From NCBI RefSeq assembly GCF_042683685.1, contig NZ_JBHUOP010000003.1, forward strand, positions 434,001-498,000: a stretch of 64,000 bases of DNA, read 5' to 3'. The notes under the pieces are model-generated. The model did not search any database and was not told the origin of the DNA. It saw only the letters and a program-made list of their open reading frames with translations. The stretch comes from Timonella corticicola (GTDB lineage Bacteria > Actinomycetota > Actinomycetes > Actinomycetales > Cellulomonadaceae). Below, in pieces: positions 53,685 to 62,644 of this stretch. A program made the translations under genes and the position numbers. Each line of letters begins with the position of its first letter. Positions within the stretch are counted from its first letter, which is position 1.

Positions 53685-54452
53685 TCAGGCGATGAGGACC
53701 TCAATGCCGTAGTCTTCGAGCACCTTTATGGGGAGAACGGGGCTTTCTGCGTCGGTGATGATCATGTCGATCTCATCGAGCTCAGCAAACCCCACGGTCG
53801 CTGTCAGGCCGAGCTTGCTGGAGTCTGCGAGCACGATGACCTTGCGTGCGCACTTCACCAAAGCCCGCTTGACCGCTGCCTCCTCGGGATCAGGAGTGGA
53901 CAGACCGTTTTCCACGCTGACACCGTTGGTGCCAAGAAACACCACATCCAGTTTCAGCTTTGAGATGGCTTGAACGGTGACTGCACCGACTGCAGCCTGT
54001 GTGGTGGTGCGTACCTTCCCCGGAAGCAGATGCAGGTCAAGGCCGGGAACAGTGGCAAGACGCGCCGCGATGGGGACGCCATGGGTGAGAACGGTGAGTT
54101 GCGTGTCCGGCGCGATGAACTCGACCAGTTTGGCGGTCGTGCTGCCCGCATCGATGGCAAGCGTTCCACCGGGTTGGGGGAGGAATGCCTTGGCCTTCAG
54201 CGCGATGCGTTCCTTTTCTTTGGCGCGACTGTGATCGCGCTCATCGAGGCCGCTCTCAATCGCGGGGAGTGAGGAGATCGGGATCGCTCCACCGTGTAGG
54301 CGGCGGATGAGCCGCAGGCGCTCTAGGACTTTGAGGTCACGCCTGATCGTCTCGTTGGTGACCTGGAACTCTTGAGCTAGGTCCGCAACGGACACGCGGC
54401 CCCGTGCGAGTACTAGTTCAACTATCTTGGATTGGCGTTCCTCTGCGTACAT
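53685..54452 (-). CDS. DeoR-family regulator of hexitol/sugar use
   Basis: This 255-residue repressor has the DeoR helix-turn-helix (MYAEERQSKIVELVLARGRV and VTNETIRRDLKVLERLRLIRRLHGGA). The sugar-phosphate-binding domain contains LAIDAGSTTAKL and VFLGTNGVSVENGLSTPDPEEA. It lies downstream of a dehydrogenase gene on the same strand and near the mannitol-type PTS, so it probably senses a hexitol or sugar phosphate and controls these genes. Confidence 0.92.
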   Translation of the reverse strand: MYAEERQSKIVELVLARGRVSVADLAQEFQVTNETIRRDLKVLERLRLIRRLHGGAIPISSLPAIESGLDERDHSRAKEKERIALKAKAFLPQPGGTLAIDAGSTTAKLVEFIAPDTQLTVLTHGVPIAARLATVPGLDLHLLPGKVRTTTQAAVGAVTVQAISKLKLDVVFLGTNGVSVENGLSTPDPEEAAVKRALVKCARKVIVLADSSKLGLTATVGFAELDEIDMIITDAESPVLPIKVLEDYGIEVLIA

Positions 54453-54552
54453 GCTGCTCTCTACCGGTATGGTGCGTGGTTGTTGTCCCCGTATGCGGGT
54501 TGAGTCTCGTGGTGTATTGAGAACGACCCACCTCGAATCATCGCAGAAAAGT

Positions 54553-54597
54553 GATGCCGCCTAGCAATTGCACCGGAAACTGGGCTTGCTAGGCGGC
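54553..54597 (-). terminator. terminator of the dehydrogenase gene
   Basis: GCCGCCTAGCAA pairs with TTGCTAGGCGGC across an 18-base loop. On the minus strand CACTTTTC follows the stem, 50 bases after the dehydrogenase stop. Confidence 0.7.
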
Positions 54598-54647
54598 GAT
54601 CCTTTGAGTAGCGGAGGAAGAAACTCTGCGACTGGCCGTAGAGGGGT

Positions 54648-55706
54648 TTACGGCTCTACCGTGACCTTGATTGCCGTGCCGGAGCGCACGAGGTCAAAGG
54701 CGCTGAGTACATCGTCGAGTGGAATGTGATGGGTGATGAGGTCCTTGACTGGAACCTGCCCGGTGGAGATGTATTCGAGGGCTTTCTTGTTGTGCTCTGG
54801 TGCAGAACCGTTGGCGCCGTGGATGTGGAGTTGGCGGTAGTGCACGATGTTGGAGTCGCACGTGATGGTGGGGTTCGTCTTCGGCAGTCCGCCGAAGAAG
54901 GAGATGCGGCCGTTGCGTGCCGCCATCGCAATCGCCTGTTCCTGGGTGATGTTCGCCGCGGTTGCGGTGATGATGACGTCTGCGCCGCGTCCGCCGGTCA
55001 GTTCCATGACGCGCTCCACGACGTCTACCTCGGAGGCGTTGATGACCTCATCCGGTGCGGCTGCCTCTGCGGAGAGCTTGAGGCGGTCCGCATTGACATC
55101 CACAAGGTAGACAGGGCCGCACTTGTGGACGCCGCGAGCGATGCGCACGTGCATACATCCGATGGGGCCGGCGCCGAAGATGACAACGGTGTCTCCCTCT
55201 TCGATGCCGAGGAGTTCTTGGGCGTTGATGGCGCAGGCGAGGGGTTCCGCCGCAGATGCCTCATCGAATCCGACGTTCTCGGGGATTCGGTTGAGGCCGT
55301 CAACCTTGAGTACTTGGCGTGGTACGACCATGTATTCCGCGAATCCACCTTCGTACTGGTAGCCCACGGAGGTCTGGTTGGCGCAGACCGCCATCCAGCC
55401 CTTTGAGCACTCGTAGCAGTCGCCGCAGGGGACCGCTGCAATGACTTGGACTCGGTCACCGATGCTCCAGTCCTGCTGGAAGGCTGTGGAGACGTTGCTT
55501 CCCACCTCCACGATCTCTCCGGCGATCTCGTGTCCGATGGTGCGTGGTGGGCTGAGGTTCTGGTGTCCGTTGTGGAATATCTTGACGTCTGTTCCACAGG
55601 TGGAACAGTTGCGTACTCGGATCTTGACCTCGTCCGGTCCACATTCTGGTTCGGGCTGGTCTTCGAGCCGCACGTCTTCGGGCGCGTAGAAGCGCAGGGC
55701 CTTCAT
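54648..55706 (-). CDS. zinc-dependent MDR dehydrogenase, probably for a hexitol or hexitol phosphate
   Basis: ATG 55706 after GGAGG gives 352 residues (MKALRFYAPEDVRLEDQPEP). Catalytic-zinc residues lie in NCSTCGTDVKIFHNGH and IGHEIAGEIVEVG. The structural zinc has four cysteines in CGDCYECSKGWMAVC. The NAD-binding loop is VVIFGAGPIGCMHVRIA. It resembles sorbitol, galactitol-1-phosphate and threonine dehydrogenases. It is divergent from a mannitol-type PTS gene, with 168 bases between, which points to oxidation of the imported hexitol phosphate. No long-chain MtlD is present nearby. Confidence 0.87.
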   Translation of the reverse strand: MKALRFYAPEDVRLEDQPEPECGPDEVKIRVRNCSTCGTDVKIFHNGHQNLSPPRTIGHEIAGEIVEVGSNVSTAFQQDWSIGDRVQVIAAVPCGDCYECSKGWMAVCANQTSVGYQYEGGFAEYMVVPRQVLKVDGLNRIPENVGFDEASAAEPLACAINAQELLGIEEGDTVVIFGAGPIGCMHVRIARGVHKCGPVYLVDVNADRLKLSAEAAAPDEVINASEVDVVERVMELTGGRGADVIITATAANITQEQAIAMAARNGRISFFGGLPKTNPTITCDSNIVHYRQLHIHGANGSAPEHNKKALEYISTGQVPVKDLITHHIPLDDVLSAFDLVRSGTAIKVTVEP

Positions 55707-55874
55707 TGGTCCTCCAGGTGATTGAGTGTGTCGTGGCACGGTGTCACGCGCCACAATTCATCATAACCACACTTTCGGACATAAAAATAGTTGGAAGTCC
55801 TTGGCAATGAGTCTGTTTATGAGGTTTAATGGCCAAGTCTGTATGACCTTAGTCACTGATCTCAAGGAGGAGAC

Positions 55875-57869
55875 ATGTCTAGTCCTGCTGACGCGCCATC
55901 AACCAAGGGTGGTTTGCGCATCGCAGTTCAAAAACTCGGGACATCGCTGTCCAACATGGTGTTACCCAATATCGGTGCCTTCATCGCGTGGGGCCTGATT
56001 ACGGCCCTCTTCATCGAGGTCGGCTGGATAACACTCATCGGTACGAGGCTCTTCGGGTACGAAGGCAGTTACGGATTCGTGGAGCACTTTGGTGCCTGGG
56101 GCGCCGGTGCCGACGGCACGGGCATCGTCGGCCCGACAATCACGTATCTACTTCCCATCCTCATCGGATACACCGGTGGACGGATGATGTATAACGACAA
56201 CGTCCGAGGCGGAGTTGTCGGTGCTATAGCAACAATGGGTGCAGTCACCGGTGCAGACGTACCTATGTTCTTAGGCGCGATGATCATGGGCCCACTGGGC
56301 GGTTGGTCGATGAAGCGCCTGGACGCCCTGTGGGAAGACAAGATTCGACCTGGCTTCGAGATGCTGGTCAACAACTTCTCAGCAGGTATCTGGGGCATGA
56401 TCCTTGCAATCGTGGGATTCGTGGCGGCAGGTCCTTTCGTGTCCGGGTTCTCCCGAGGTGCAGAGGCTGTCGTCAACTTCTTGGTTGAGCACAGTCTCTT
56501 GCCCCTCACCTCCGTCCTGGTGGAGCCAGCCAAGATCCTGTTCCTGAACAATGCCATCAACCACGGAGTCTTCACGCCACTTGGCACGACGGAAGCCGTG
56601 CGAGAGGGTCAGTCGATCCTGTTCCTCATCGAGGCCAACCCTGGACCAGGTCTTGGTCTGCTGCTTGCATTCACGTTCTTTGGCGTTGGCATGGCGAGGG
56701 CCTCGGCACCGGGTGCTGCACTCATCCAGTTCGTTGGTGGTATCCACGAGATCTACTTCCCATACGTTCTCATGAAGCCGAAACTCATCATCGCGGTGAT
56801 CGCTGGTGGTATGACCGGTGTGGCAACCAACCTCATTTTTGGCTCGGGACTTCGCGCACCTGCGGCACCGGGGTCGATCATCGCGGTGTGGCTGCAATCT
56901 CCGGTTGGCAGCCTCGTTGGGGTGACCTTGTCCGTGGTGTTCTCGGCTGCGGTCACGTTCGCGATCGCCGCTGTGCTTCTGCGTCTTGATCGCAACGGCT
57001 CCGGTGACCTGGCCGGTGCGACAGCGGACATGGAGCGGATGAAGGGCAAGTCCTCGATTGCGTCCGCGGCACTGCTTGGAAACCGTGCGAACGGTGGACA
57101 AATCAGCTCGATCGTGTTTGCCTGCGATGCGGGTATGGGTTCCTCTGCGATGGGGGCCTCTGTACTGCGCCGTAAGATCCGTGGCGCAGGCTTCCCCGAC
57201 GTCTCGGTTGTGAACAAGGCGATCTCGTCATTGACCGACACCTACGACTTGGTGGTCACCCACCAAGACTTGACCGAGCGTGCGCGGGAGCGTACTCCAT
57301 CCGCCCTGCACGTGTCGGTTGAGTCTTTCATGGAGAGCCCTCGTTACGACGAGATCGTTGAGTTGCTGCAGCGGGAAGGCGAGGCAGGGTCGGGCGGCGC
57401 CCACAGTGCCTCGGACAGCACGGGGGCAGTGGGCGTGGGAGACCTGCTTGCGCCTGAGACGATCGTGCTTGAGGGCACGGCTCGTAACAAGGAGGAGGCC
57501 ATTGAGGAGGCAGGTCGTCTTCTCGTGGATATCGGAGCGGTTACCCCCGAGTACGTTGAGTCGATGCACGAGCGCGAGCGTTCTGTCTCCACGCACATGG
57601 GTAACGGTCTGGCCATTCCGCACGGAACCAACGAGGCTAAAGCGGCGATACGCCGCTCCGCTTTGGCCTTTGTGAGGTATCCACAGGGGCTTGATTGGGG
57701 TGGCAAACCCACGACGTTTGTCATCGCACTGGCTTCCGCGGACGGCCAGCACTTGGAGACGCTTGCCAAGATCGGGGAAGTCTTCACCGATCAGGAGCAG
57801 GTGGCTCGGTTGGAATCGGCAAACTCTGCTGCTGAGGTCCAACGACTGTTGAATCCATTGAAGGCCTGA
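55875..57869 (+). CDS. mtlA: mannitol-type PTS permease EIICBA
   Basis: This 664-residue protein joins three PTS modules. EIIC (about 1-350) reads LSNMVLPNIGAFIAWGLITAL and is a membrane transporter. EIIB follows, with phosphorylated C417 in VFACDAGMGSSAMGASVL. The C-terminal EIIA carries phosphorylated H583 in GLAIPHGTNEA. Together they import and phosphorylate a hexitol, most likely mannitol. The fused EIICBA layout is that of E. coli MtlA. AAGGAGGAG precedes the ATG. The DeoR regulator and MDR dehydrogenase nearby complete a small hexitol locus. Confidence 0.92.
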   Translation: MSSPADAPSTKGGLRIAVQKLGTSLSNMVLPNIGAFIAWGLITALFIEVGWITLIGTRLFGYEGSYGFVEHFGAWGAGADGTGIVGPTITYLLPILIGYTGGRMMYNDNVRGGVVGAIATMGAVTGADVPMFLGAMIMGPLGGWSMKRLDALWEDKIRPGFEMLVNNFSAGIWGMILAIVGFVAAGPFVSGFSRGAEAVVNFLVEHSLLPLTSVLVEPAKILFLNNAINHGVFTPLGTTEAVREGQSILFLIEANPGPGLGLLLAFTFFGVGMARASAPGAALIQFVGGIHEIYFPYVLMKPKLIIAVIAGGMTGVATNLIFGSGLRAPAAPGSIIAVWLQSPVGSLVGVTLSVVFSAAVTFAIAAVLLRLDRNGSGDLAGATADMERMKGKSSIASAALLGNRANGGQISSIVFACDAGMGSSAMGASVLRRKIRGAGFPDVSVVNKAISSLTDTYDLVVTHQDLTERARERTPSALHVSVESFMESPRYDEIVELLQREGEAGSGGAHSASDSTGAVGVGDLLAPETIVLEGTARNKEEAIEEAGRLLVDIGAVTPEYVESMHERERSVSTHMGNGLAIPHGTNEAKAAIRRSALAFVRYPQGLDWGGKPTTFVIALASADGQHLETLAKIGEVFTDQEQVARLESANSAAEVQRLLNPLKA

Positions 57870-58046
57870 TCTTTGGATTCTTCTGCTGGGTGGTTCTCAG
57901 ACCGTTAGCGCCAACTGAGGACCACCCAGTTTTTCGACGACTTCGTGAGCCCCACCCCCATCTTGGCGGCTTGCGGATTCGAGTACGCGCACTGATGCGG
58001 TGCGTGAACGTACCTGTCCCGATTGGACTTTCGTGCGTTCCTCCAC

Positions 58047-58097
58047 AAAGGGTGCGGGTGGCTACACGCTTGAGGCGGTAGCCACCCGCACCCTTTT
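58047..58097 (+). terminator. terminator after mtlA
   Basis: A perfect 19-base arm (AAAGGGTGCGGGTGGCTAC) pairs with 58078-58096 around a 12-base loop and is followed by TTTT counted with the stem end. Confidence 0.82.
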
Positions 58098-58220
58098 CGC
58101 ATTGCTGACTCTCACGTGAACCGTCAGCACCCCCGCGCGATGTTTCGGTCCTGTTGGCACTGCTGCCACGTAAAACCGGGACACCGCCGACAGGACCGAA
58201 ACGGTGGAGGGAGAGTGCTC

Positions 58221-58269
58221 TGATTGGCGACGATCCTGCCGAGTTGTGCGTGTTCGTCCTGACCCAGCC
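58221..58269 (+). repeat. 49-bp dispersed repeat, copy B
   Basis: It is identical to 53020-53068. Here its right end forms part of a short palindrome, GACCCAGCC-C-GGCTGGGTC (58261-58279); in copy A the matching right arm is degraded. Confidence 0.85.
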
Positions 58270-58483
58270 CGGCTGGGTCGGGAGATGGTGGGGTATCTGC
58301 TCGTATCGTCGGCAATCTGAACCCCCGCAAATAGGGTCATAGGTTTTTTCCTGTGTGTGAGCCTTGTGAGCCTTGTGAGCACTGGAACACAAGAAAAAAC
58401 TTATAACCCTAATCGCACGAGAGCGTTGTGCTCGGTTGGGCGAGAGTGCACTTTTCGTAACTATCAAGGAGACGGGCAGAACG

Positions 58484-59815
58484 TTAGAGAGCGTGTTCGG
58501 TCCATGCATCGGAACGTAGTCGGACGCCGTTGGCCACAGCGCGGGCGCCCGTGTACACGAGCCCAAACGCGACCCACAGCCACACAAGGCCTGCCGCGCC
58601 GGATGGGGCCCACGCGTACACGGCGAATGCGACCGGAACGTAGACGGCCAGGTTGATCATTCCGACCTTGGCTAGGTAGACGCCGTCACCGGCACCCATC
58701 AGTACACCGTCGAGGATGAACACCCACCCCGCAATGGGCATGAACACCGCTGCGGCGATAAGCCCGGCGATCACTGCACGCTGGACCGACGGCTCCGAGG
58801 AGAACAGGGGAGCTATGAACGGGCTGAGCCCTGCCATGATCGCGCCGAGGACCACGCCAGCCCCAACGCCCCACTGCAGTGTTCGTCGCAGCACCGCCGC
58901 CGTGGCCGCCTTGTCGCGTGCACCCACCGCTTGACCCACAAGCGCTTGGGCTGCGATGGCAAGCGCATCGAGAGCGAAGGCTGCGAAGTTCCACAGTGCG
59001 TTCACGACCTGATGTCCAGCAAGCGCGGTCGTGCCCAGATGCGTTGCCACAAAGATCGTGACGAGGAGCGCCGCACGCAGCGAGATCGTTCGGATGAAAA
59101 GGGGCACTCCGCTGCGGGCGCTCGCGAGGATTCCGGCGGGTGCAGGGCGCAACGAGATGTTCTCGGCGCGGGACTTGCGCACCACAACGGTTGCGAGCAC
59201 GAGGCCCATGCCTATCTGCGTGATAGCGGTTCCCGCACCTGAACCGGCAACGCCCATGTTGAGGCCATATACGAGGACAACACTCAGGACCGTGTTCACG
59301 ATGGCACCGACCACCGCCACAACGAGCGGAGTCTTCGTGTCCTTGAACCCGCGCAGCACACCGGTCGCGGCCATGACGATGAGCATTCCCGGCAGACCGG
59401 GCACGCTCCAGCGCAGATAACTGGTGGCTTCGACGAGTAGGGCGTCACTGGCCCCGAGCAGGCCGAGTATCCACGGGGCCGCCGCCCCAAACCCAACGGC
59501 GAGGAGGATACCGAGTCCGAGCGCGAGCCACAGGCCGTCAATACCTGCCTTGAGTGCGCGTTCGCGTTGTCCGGCGCCGATGAGCCTGGCCACCGACGAG
59601 GTGGTTGCGTATGCGAGGAAGACGCATAATCCCACGATGGTCAGGAGCAAGGTCGAGGCGATGGAGAGTCCTGCGAGCGGGGTCTCGCCAAGATGTCCGA
59701 CGATTGCCGTGTCGATGAGGACGAACAGCGGTTCGGCGATCAGCGCGCCGAGAGAGGGGATGGCGAGCGCGAGGATCTGCCGATCATATCCACTCTTTGT
59801 TCGTTTGTTGTCCAC
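58484..59815 (-). CDS. dinF: MATE-family exporter (DinF-like)
   Basis: GTG 59815 gives a 443-residue protein with 12 predicted helices. ILALAIPSLGALIAEPLFVLIDTAIVGHLG, quoted in part as ALIAEPLFVLIDTAIVGHLG, and TGVLRGFKDTKTPL are typical of DinF-type MATE transporters, which use ion gradients to expel organic cations or lipids. It is a single gene, divergent from dnaB across a region rich in DnaA-box-like sequences. Confidence 0.9.
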   Translation of the reverse strand: MDNKRTKSGYDRQILALAIPSLGALIAEPLFVLIDTAIVGHLGETPLAGLSIASTLLLTIVGLCVFLAYATTSSVARLIGAGQRERALKAGIDGLWLALGLGILLAVGFGAAAPWILGLLGASDALLVEATSYLRWSVPGLPGMLIVMAATGVLRGFKDTKTPLVVAVVGAIVNTVLSVVLVYGLNMGVAGSGAGTAITQIGMGLVLATVVVRKSRAENISLRPAPAGILASARSGVPLFIRTISLRAALLVTIFVATHLGTTALAGHQVVNALWNFAAFALDALAIAAQALVGQAVGARDKAATAAVLRRTLQWGVGAGVVLGAIMAGLSPFIAPLFSSEPSVQRAVIAGLIAAAVFMPIAGWVFILDGVLMGAGDGVYLAKVGMINLAVYVPVAFAVYAWAPSGAAGLVWLWVAFGLVYTGARAVANGVRLRSDAWTEHAL

Positions 59816-59862
59816 TTACTGGTCCTTGCTGCGGGATTTGTTTGACGCTCTCCTTAACCTAG

Positions 59863-60026
59863 TCATCCACAGTCAAAATGGCTAATTTGAGCCATTGTGT
59901 GGATGAAATCACAGGGTTATGCAACGTTAATCCACAGTTATCCCCATTCTTGTCCACAACTGTGGACTGGGAATCTCCGCCAATCTCCACAGTTATCCCC
60001 AGGCATGTGGAAAAAGGTGTGGAAAC
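59863..60026. promoter_or_regulatory. cluster of DnaA-box-like 9-mers
   Basis: Within 164 bases are one exact actinobacterial-type box TTGTCCACA (59950-59958), TTTTCCACA on the minus strand (60006-60014), and near matches: TCATCCACA at 59863 and again on minus at 59898-59906, TAATCCACA at 59928, TTATCCCCA at 59938 and 59993, and GTTTCCACA on minus at 60018. The two outer-left sites are arms of a larger hairpin (59863-59906). The region is AT-richer than its surroundings and precedes dnaB. It may bind DnaA to control dnaB or titrate DnaA. Confidence 0.5.
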
Positions 60027-60252
60027 ATGCTTGGGCAGAACCCGATAGAGTGCTAGAGGCTCGGTGTATTCTGTCGAGCTCGAGACACCACGCGCGGCCA
60101 CACTGCCCAAGACCGTACTGACGAGACGTAGAGTCTGGACCGGGCCTAGTTCTGTACGTACGGACCCATTCCCGCTGCGGTCCACATGACGTCAGATCAA
60201 CGCGTAGCACGCCACACGGCTTATGCCGACCGTTCCACAAGGAGCACACCAC

Positions 60253-61632
60253 ATGTCGATCGAACCTTTCGACCCCGCATTCTCCTCCGCGCCGCCGTCG
60301 GAGAATGAGCGAAGGTTTGACCGTACGCCGCCGCAGGATCTCGCGGCAGAGCAGAGCGTCCTCGGGGGCATGCTCATGTCCAAGGACGCAATTGCGGATG
60401 TCATCGCGCAGATCAAGTCCAACGACTTCTACAAGCCGGCACATGAGGCGATCTACGACGCGATCGTTGACCTCTATGGTCACGGAGAGCCCGCAGACGC
60501 GATCACGGTGGTCGCGGAACTCAACAAGCGCGGCGCACTCTCCCGCATCGGCGGTGCCCCGTACATCCACGACCTCATCGCGATGGTCCCGACGGCGGCC
60601 AACGCCGGATACTACGCCCGCATCGTACGGGAACGCGCCATCATGCGCCGCCTGGTCGAGGCCGGAACCCGCATCGTCCAACTCGGCTACGCGACCGACG
60701 GCGCGGACGTGGACGAGGTCGTCAACAACGCTCAGGCTGAGATCTACAACGTCACCGAAAACCAACAGTCCGAGGACTACGTGGTCATCGGTGAATTCCT
60801 CTCGGACGCAATCGACGAGATTGAAGCGGCGCAAAACCGCACCGAAGGACTGACAGGCGTCCCGACCGGACTCGAGGACTTCGACCGGCTCACCAACGGT
60901 CTGCACCCAGGCCAGATGATCGTCATCGCGGCCCGTCCGGCGATGGGTAAGTCCACGCTCGGCATCGACTTCGTGCGATCCGCATCGATCAAGCACCAGA
61001 TGGCCTCGGTCGTGTTCTCCCTGGAAATGTCCCGCAACGAGATCGCCATGCGTATCATCGCCGCCGAGGCCTCGATCTCCATGGGCAAGCTCCGCAACGG
61101 TGACATGCAGGAGGCGGACTGGCAGCGCCTCGCGCAGGCCCAGTCACGCATGCAGGAAGCCCCTCTGTTCATCGACGACTCGCCCAACATGTCCCTCATG
61201 GAGATTCGCGCGAAATGCCGTCGACTCAAGCAGCGCAACGACCTCAAGCTCGTGGTCATCGACTACCTCCAACTCATGACCTCGGGCAAGCGCGTCGAAT
61301 CACGCCAACAGGAAGTCTCCGAGTTCTCTCGTGCGCTCAAACTGCTCGCAAAGGAAATAGAAGTCCCGGTCATCGCGATCTCGCAGTTGAACCGTGGCCC
61401 TGAACAGCGTACCGATAAGCGCCCGGCCATCTCGGACCTTCGCGAATCCGGTTCGATCGAGCAGGACGCAGACATGGTCGTGCTCGTGCACCGCCCCGAT
61501 GCCTACGAGAAGGAACACCCGCGCGCCGGAGAGGCCGACCTGATCGTGGCGAAGCACCGTAACGGTCCAACCGCAGACATCGCCGTTGCGTTCCAGGGTC
61601 AGTACTCACGCTTCGTGAACATGCAGCAGTAG
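60253..61632 (+). CDS. dnaB: replicative DNA helicase
   Basis: ATG 60253 after AAGGAG gives 459 residues; an in-frame start at 60223 lies before that site. The N-terminal domain reads PPQDLAAEQSVLGGMLMS. The RecA-like domain has Walker A ARPAMGKSTL, DYLQLMTSG (Walker B) and SRQQEVSEFSRALKLLAKE, and the ending VAFQGQYSRFVNM. It is the hexameric helicase at the fork. Many relatives carry inteins in the Walker A region; none is present here. Confidence 0.97.
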   Translation: MSIEPFDPAFSSAPPSENERRFDRTPPQDLAAEQSVLGGMLMSKDAIADVIAQIKSNDFYKPAHEAIYDAIVDLYGHGEPADAITVVAELNKRGALSRIGGAPYIHDLIAMVPTAANAGYYARIVRERAIMRRLVEAGTRIVQLGYATDGADVDEVVNNAQAEIYNVTENQQSEDYVVIGEFLSDAIDEIEAAQNRTEGLTGVPTGLEDFDRLTNGLHPGQMIVIAARPAMGKSTLGIDFVRSASIKHQMASVVFSLEMSRNEIAMRIIAAEASISMGKLRNGDMQEADWQRLAQAQSRMQEAPLFIDDSPNMSLMEIRAKCRRLKQRNDLKLVVIDYLQLMTSGKRVESRQQEVSEFSRALKLLAKEIEVPVIAISQLNRGPEQRTDKRPAISDLRESGSIEQDADMVVLVHRPDAYEKEHPRAGEADLIVAKHRNGPTADIAVAFQGQYSRFVNMQQ

Positions 61633-61816
61633 GTGTATCCCTGATCGCCGGCCATCCTGCCAGCGGTGGCGGCCGCACCGCACAGCCGGCTCGTCGCCAA
61701 GTAAACTCATCCAACGCACCACCCACCCGCACCCTCGCGAGAAACTTGGCAGAGTAGTCCAAGACACGTACCGCAACACCTGTTCAGACGGGTGAAAAAC
61801 CGCTACAGTCGGGGGC

Positions 61817-62569
61817 ATGAGTTCATCTAATTTCAACGAATCGATCTCAGGTGCACAGGATGCCGTCCACCGTGCGGTTGAGGCGCTGAAAGAGTCCGGT
61901 GGCGTAGCGGAAGGCAACACCGTGGACGCGTTGCGCCAGGCCCGCGCGTTCTTCGCCTCCCAAAACTCGCTCGCACAGGCCGCCATCTGCGCGATGAACC
62001 TGGGTGATCTGTACTGGAGTCAGTCCAATGCCGTCGAGGCACACGAGATGTACGCCGCGGCCCGCACCGAGTTCGCTCAGACTGACATGCCCCGCGAGGC
62101 CGCCGACGCAACCATGAATGTGGCGATGGTGCATTGGAGCAATGGTGAACTCGCCGAGGCCCGCGCCCTGTACCTCGAAGCGCTCTCCTACTACACCGAG
62201 AACGATCTGGAGCACGAGGTGGCCTCCGCGAAGCTCTCGCTGGGAGGTGTTCACGAGGCAACCGAGGAATCCGATCTCGCTCTCGCCGCCTATCATGACG
62301 CGCTTGACTACTACTCATCCGCTGAGAACGACCGCCGCGTCAGCCAGTGCCAACTTGGAATCGGACGCGTGCTGCTGAATGCAGACGACTTCGAAGAGGC
62401 CGAGCCGTACTTCCTCGAGGCGAAGAAGGCATTCAAGGCCCGTAGCCAGCAGCACCAGTACGGCGAGTGCATGGTCGCGCTCGCTGACATCTACCACGCA
62501 CTCGACCGCAAGGACGATGCACGTAAGGCATTCGAAGAGGCCCGTACGGTCTTCTCGATCGCGCAGTAA
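61817..62569 (+). CDS. tetratricopeptide-repeat protein
   Basis: This 250-residue soluble protein is made of about five TPR-like helix pairs with small-residue spacing: AAICAMNLGDLYWSQSNAVE, AADATMNVAMVHWSNGELAE, ASAKLSLGGVHEATEESDLA, SQCQLGIGRVLLNADDFEE and GECMVALADIYHALDRKDD. It is acidic and has no signal or membrane segment. TPR proteins serve as binding platforms; the partner is unknown. It forms a single unit that ends at a strong terminator. Confidence 0.78.
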   Translation: MSSSNFNESISGAQDAVHRAVEALKESGGVAEGNTVDALRQARAFFASQNSLAQAAICAMNLGDLYWSQSNAVEAHEMYAAARTEFAQTDMPREAADATMNVAMVHWSNGELAEARALYLEALSYYTENDLEHEVASAKLSLGGVHEATEESDLALAAYHDALDYYSSAENDRRVSQCQLGIGRVLLNADDFEEAEPYFLEAKKAFKARSQQHQYGECMVALADIYHALDRKDDARKAFEEARTVFSIAQ

Positions 62570-62593
62570 GTTTCGATCTGTCGATCGAACGGC

Positions 62594-62640
62594 AAACGTG
62601 TGGCGGCCTCCTCTGTTGGGGAGGCCGCCACACGTTTTTT
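62594..62640. terminator. bidirectional terminator
   Basis: A perfect 18-bp stem (AAACGTGTGGCGGCCTCC and complement) has an eight-base loop and is followed by TTTTTT in total. It serves the TPR gene and possibly the convergent acidic-protein gene. Confidence 0.88.
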
Positions 62641-62644
62641 GCGT

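Larger units (their letters stand above)
57870..58483. other. 614-base convergent spacer with repeats and hairpins
   Basis: No gene is supported here. It holds the mtlA terminator, a 16-bp imperfect inverted repeat (58143-58158 with 58186-58201), copy B of the 49-bp dispersed repeat, and a 23-base inverted repeat (58333-58355 with 58388-58410, three mismatches) enclosing three GTGAGC repeats. It looks like a site where small mobile or palindromic elements have collected. Confidence 0.6.

Noticed and set aside
59863..60026. Main chromosomal origin oriC
   Set aside because: There is no dnaA, dnaN or rpmH next to it; the cluster alone does not establish an origin.
60253..61632. Intein in dnaB
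   Set aside because: The helicase is of normal length and its Walker A region is uninterrupted.
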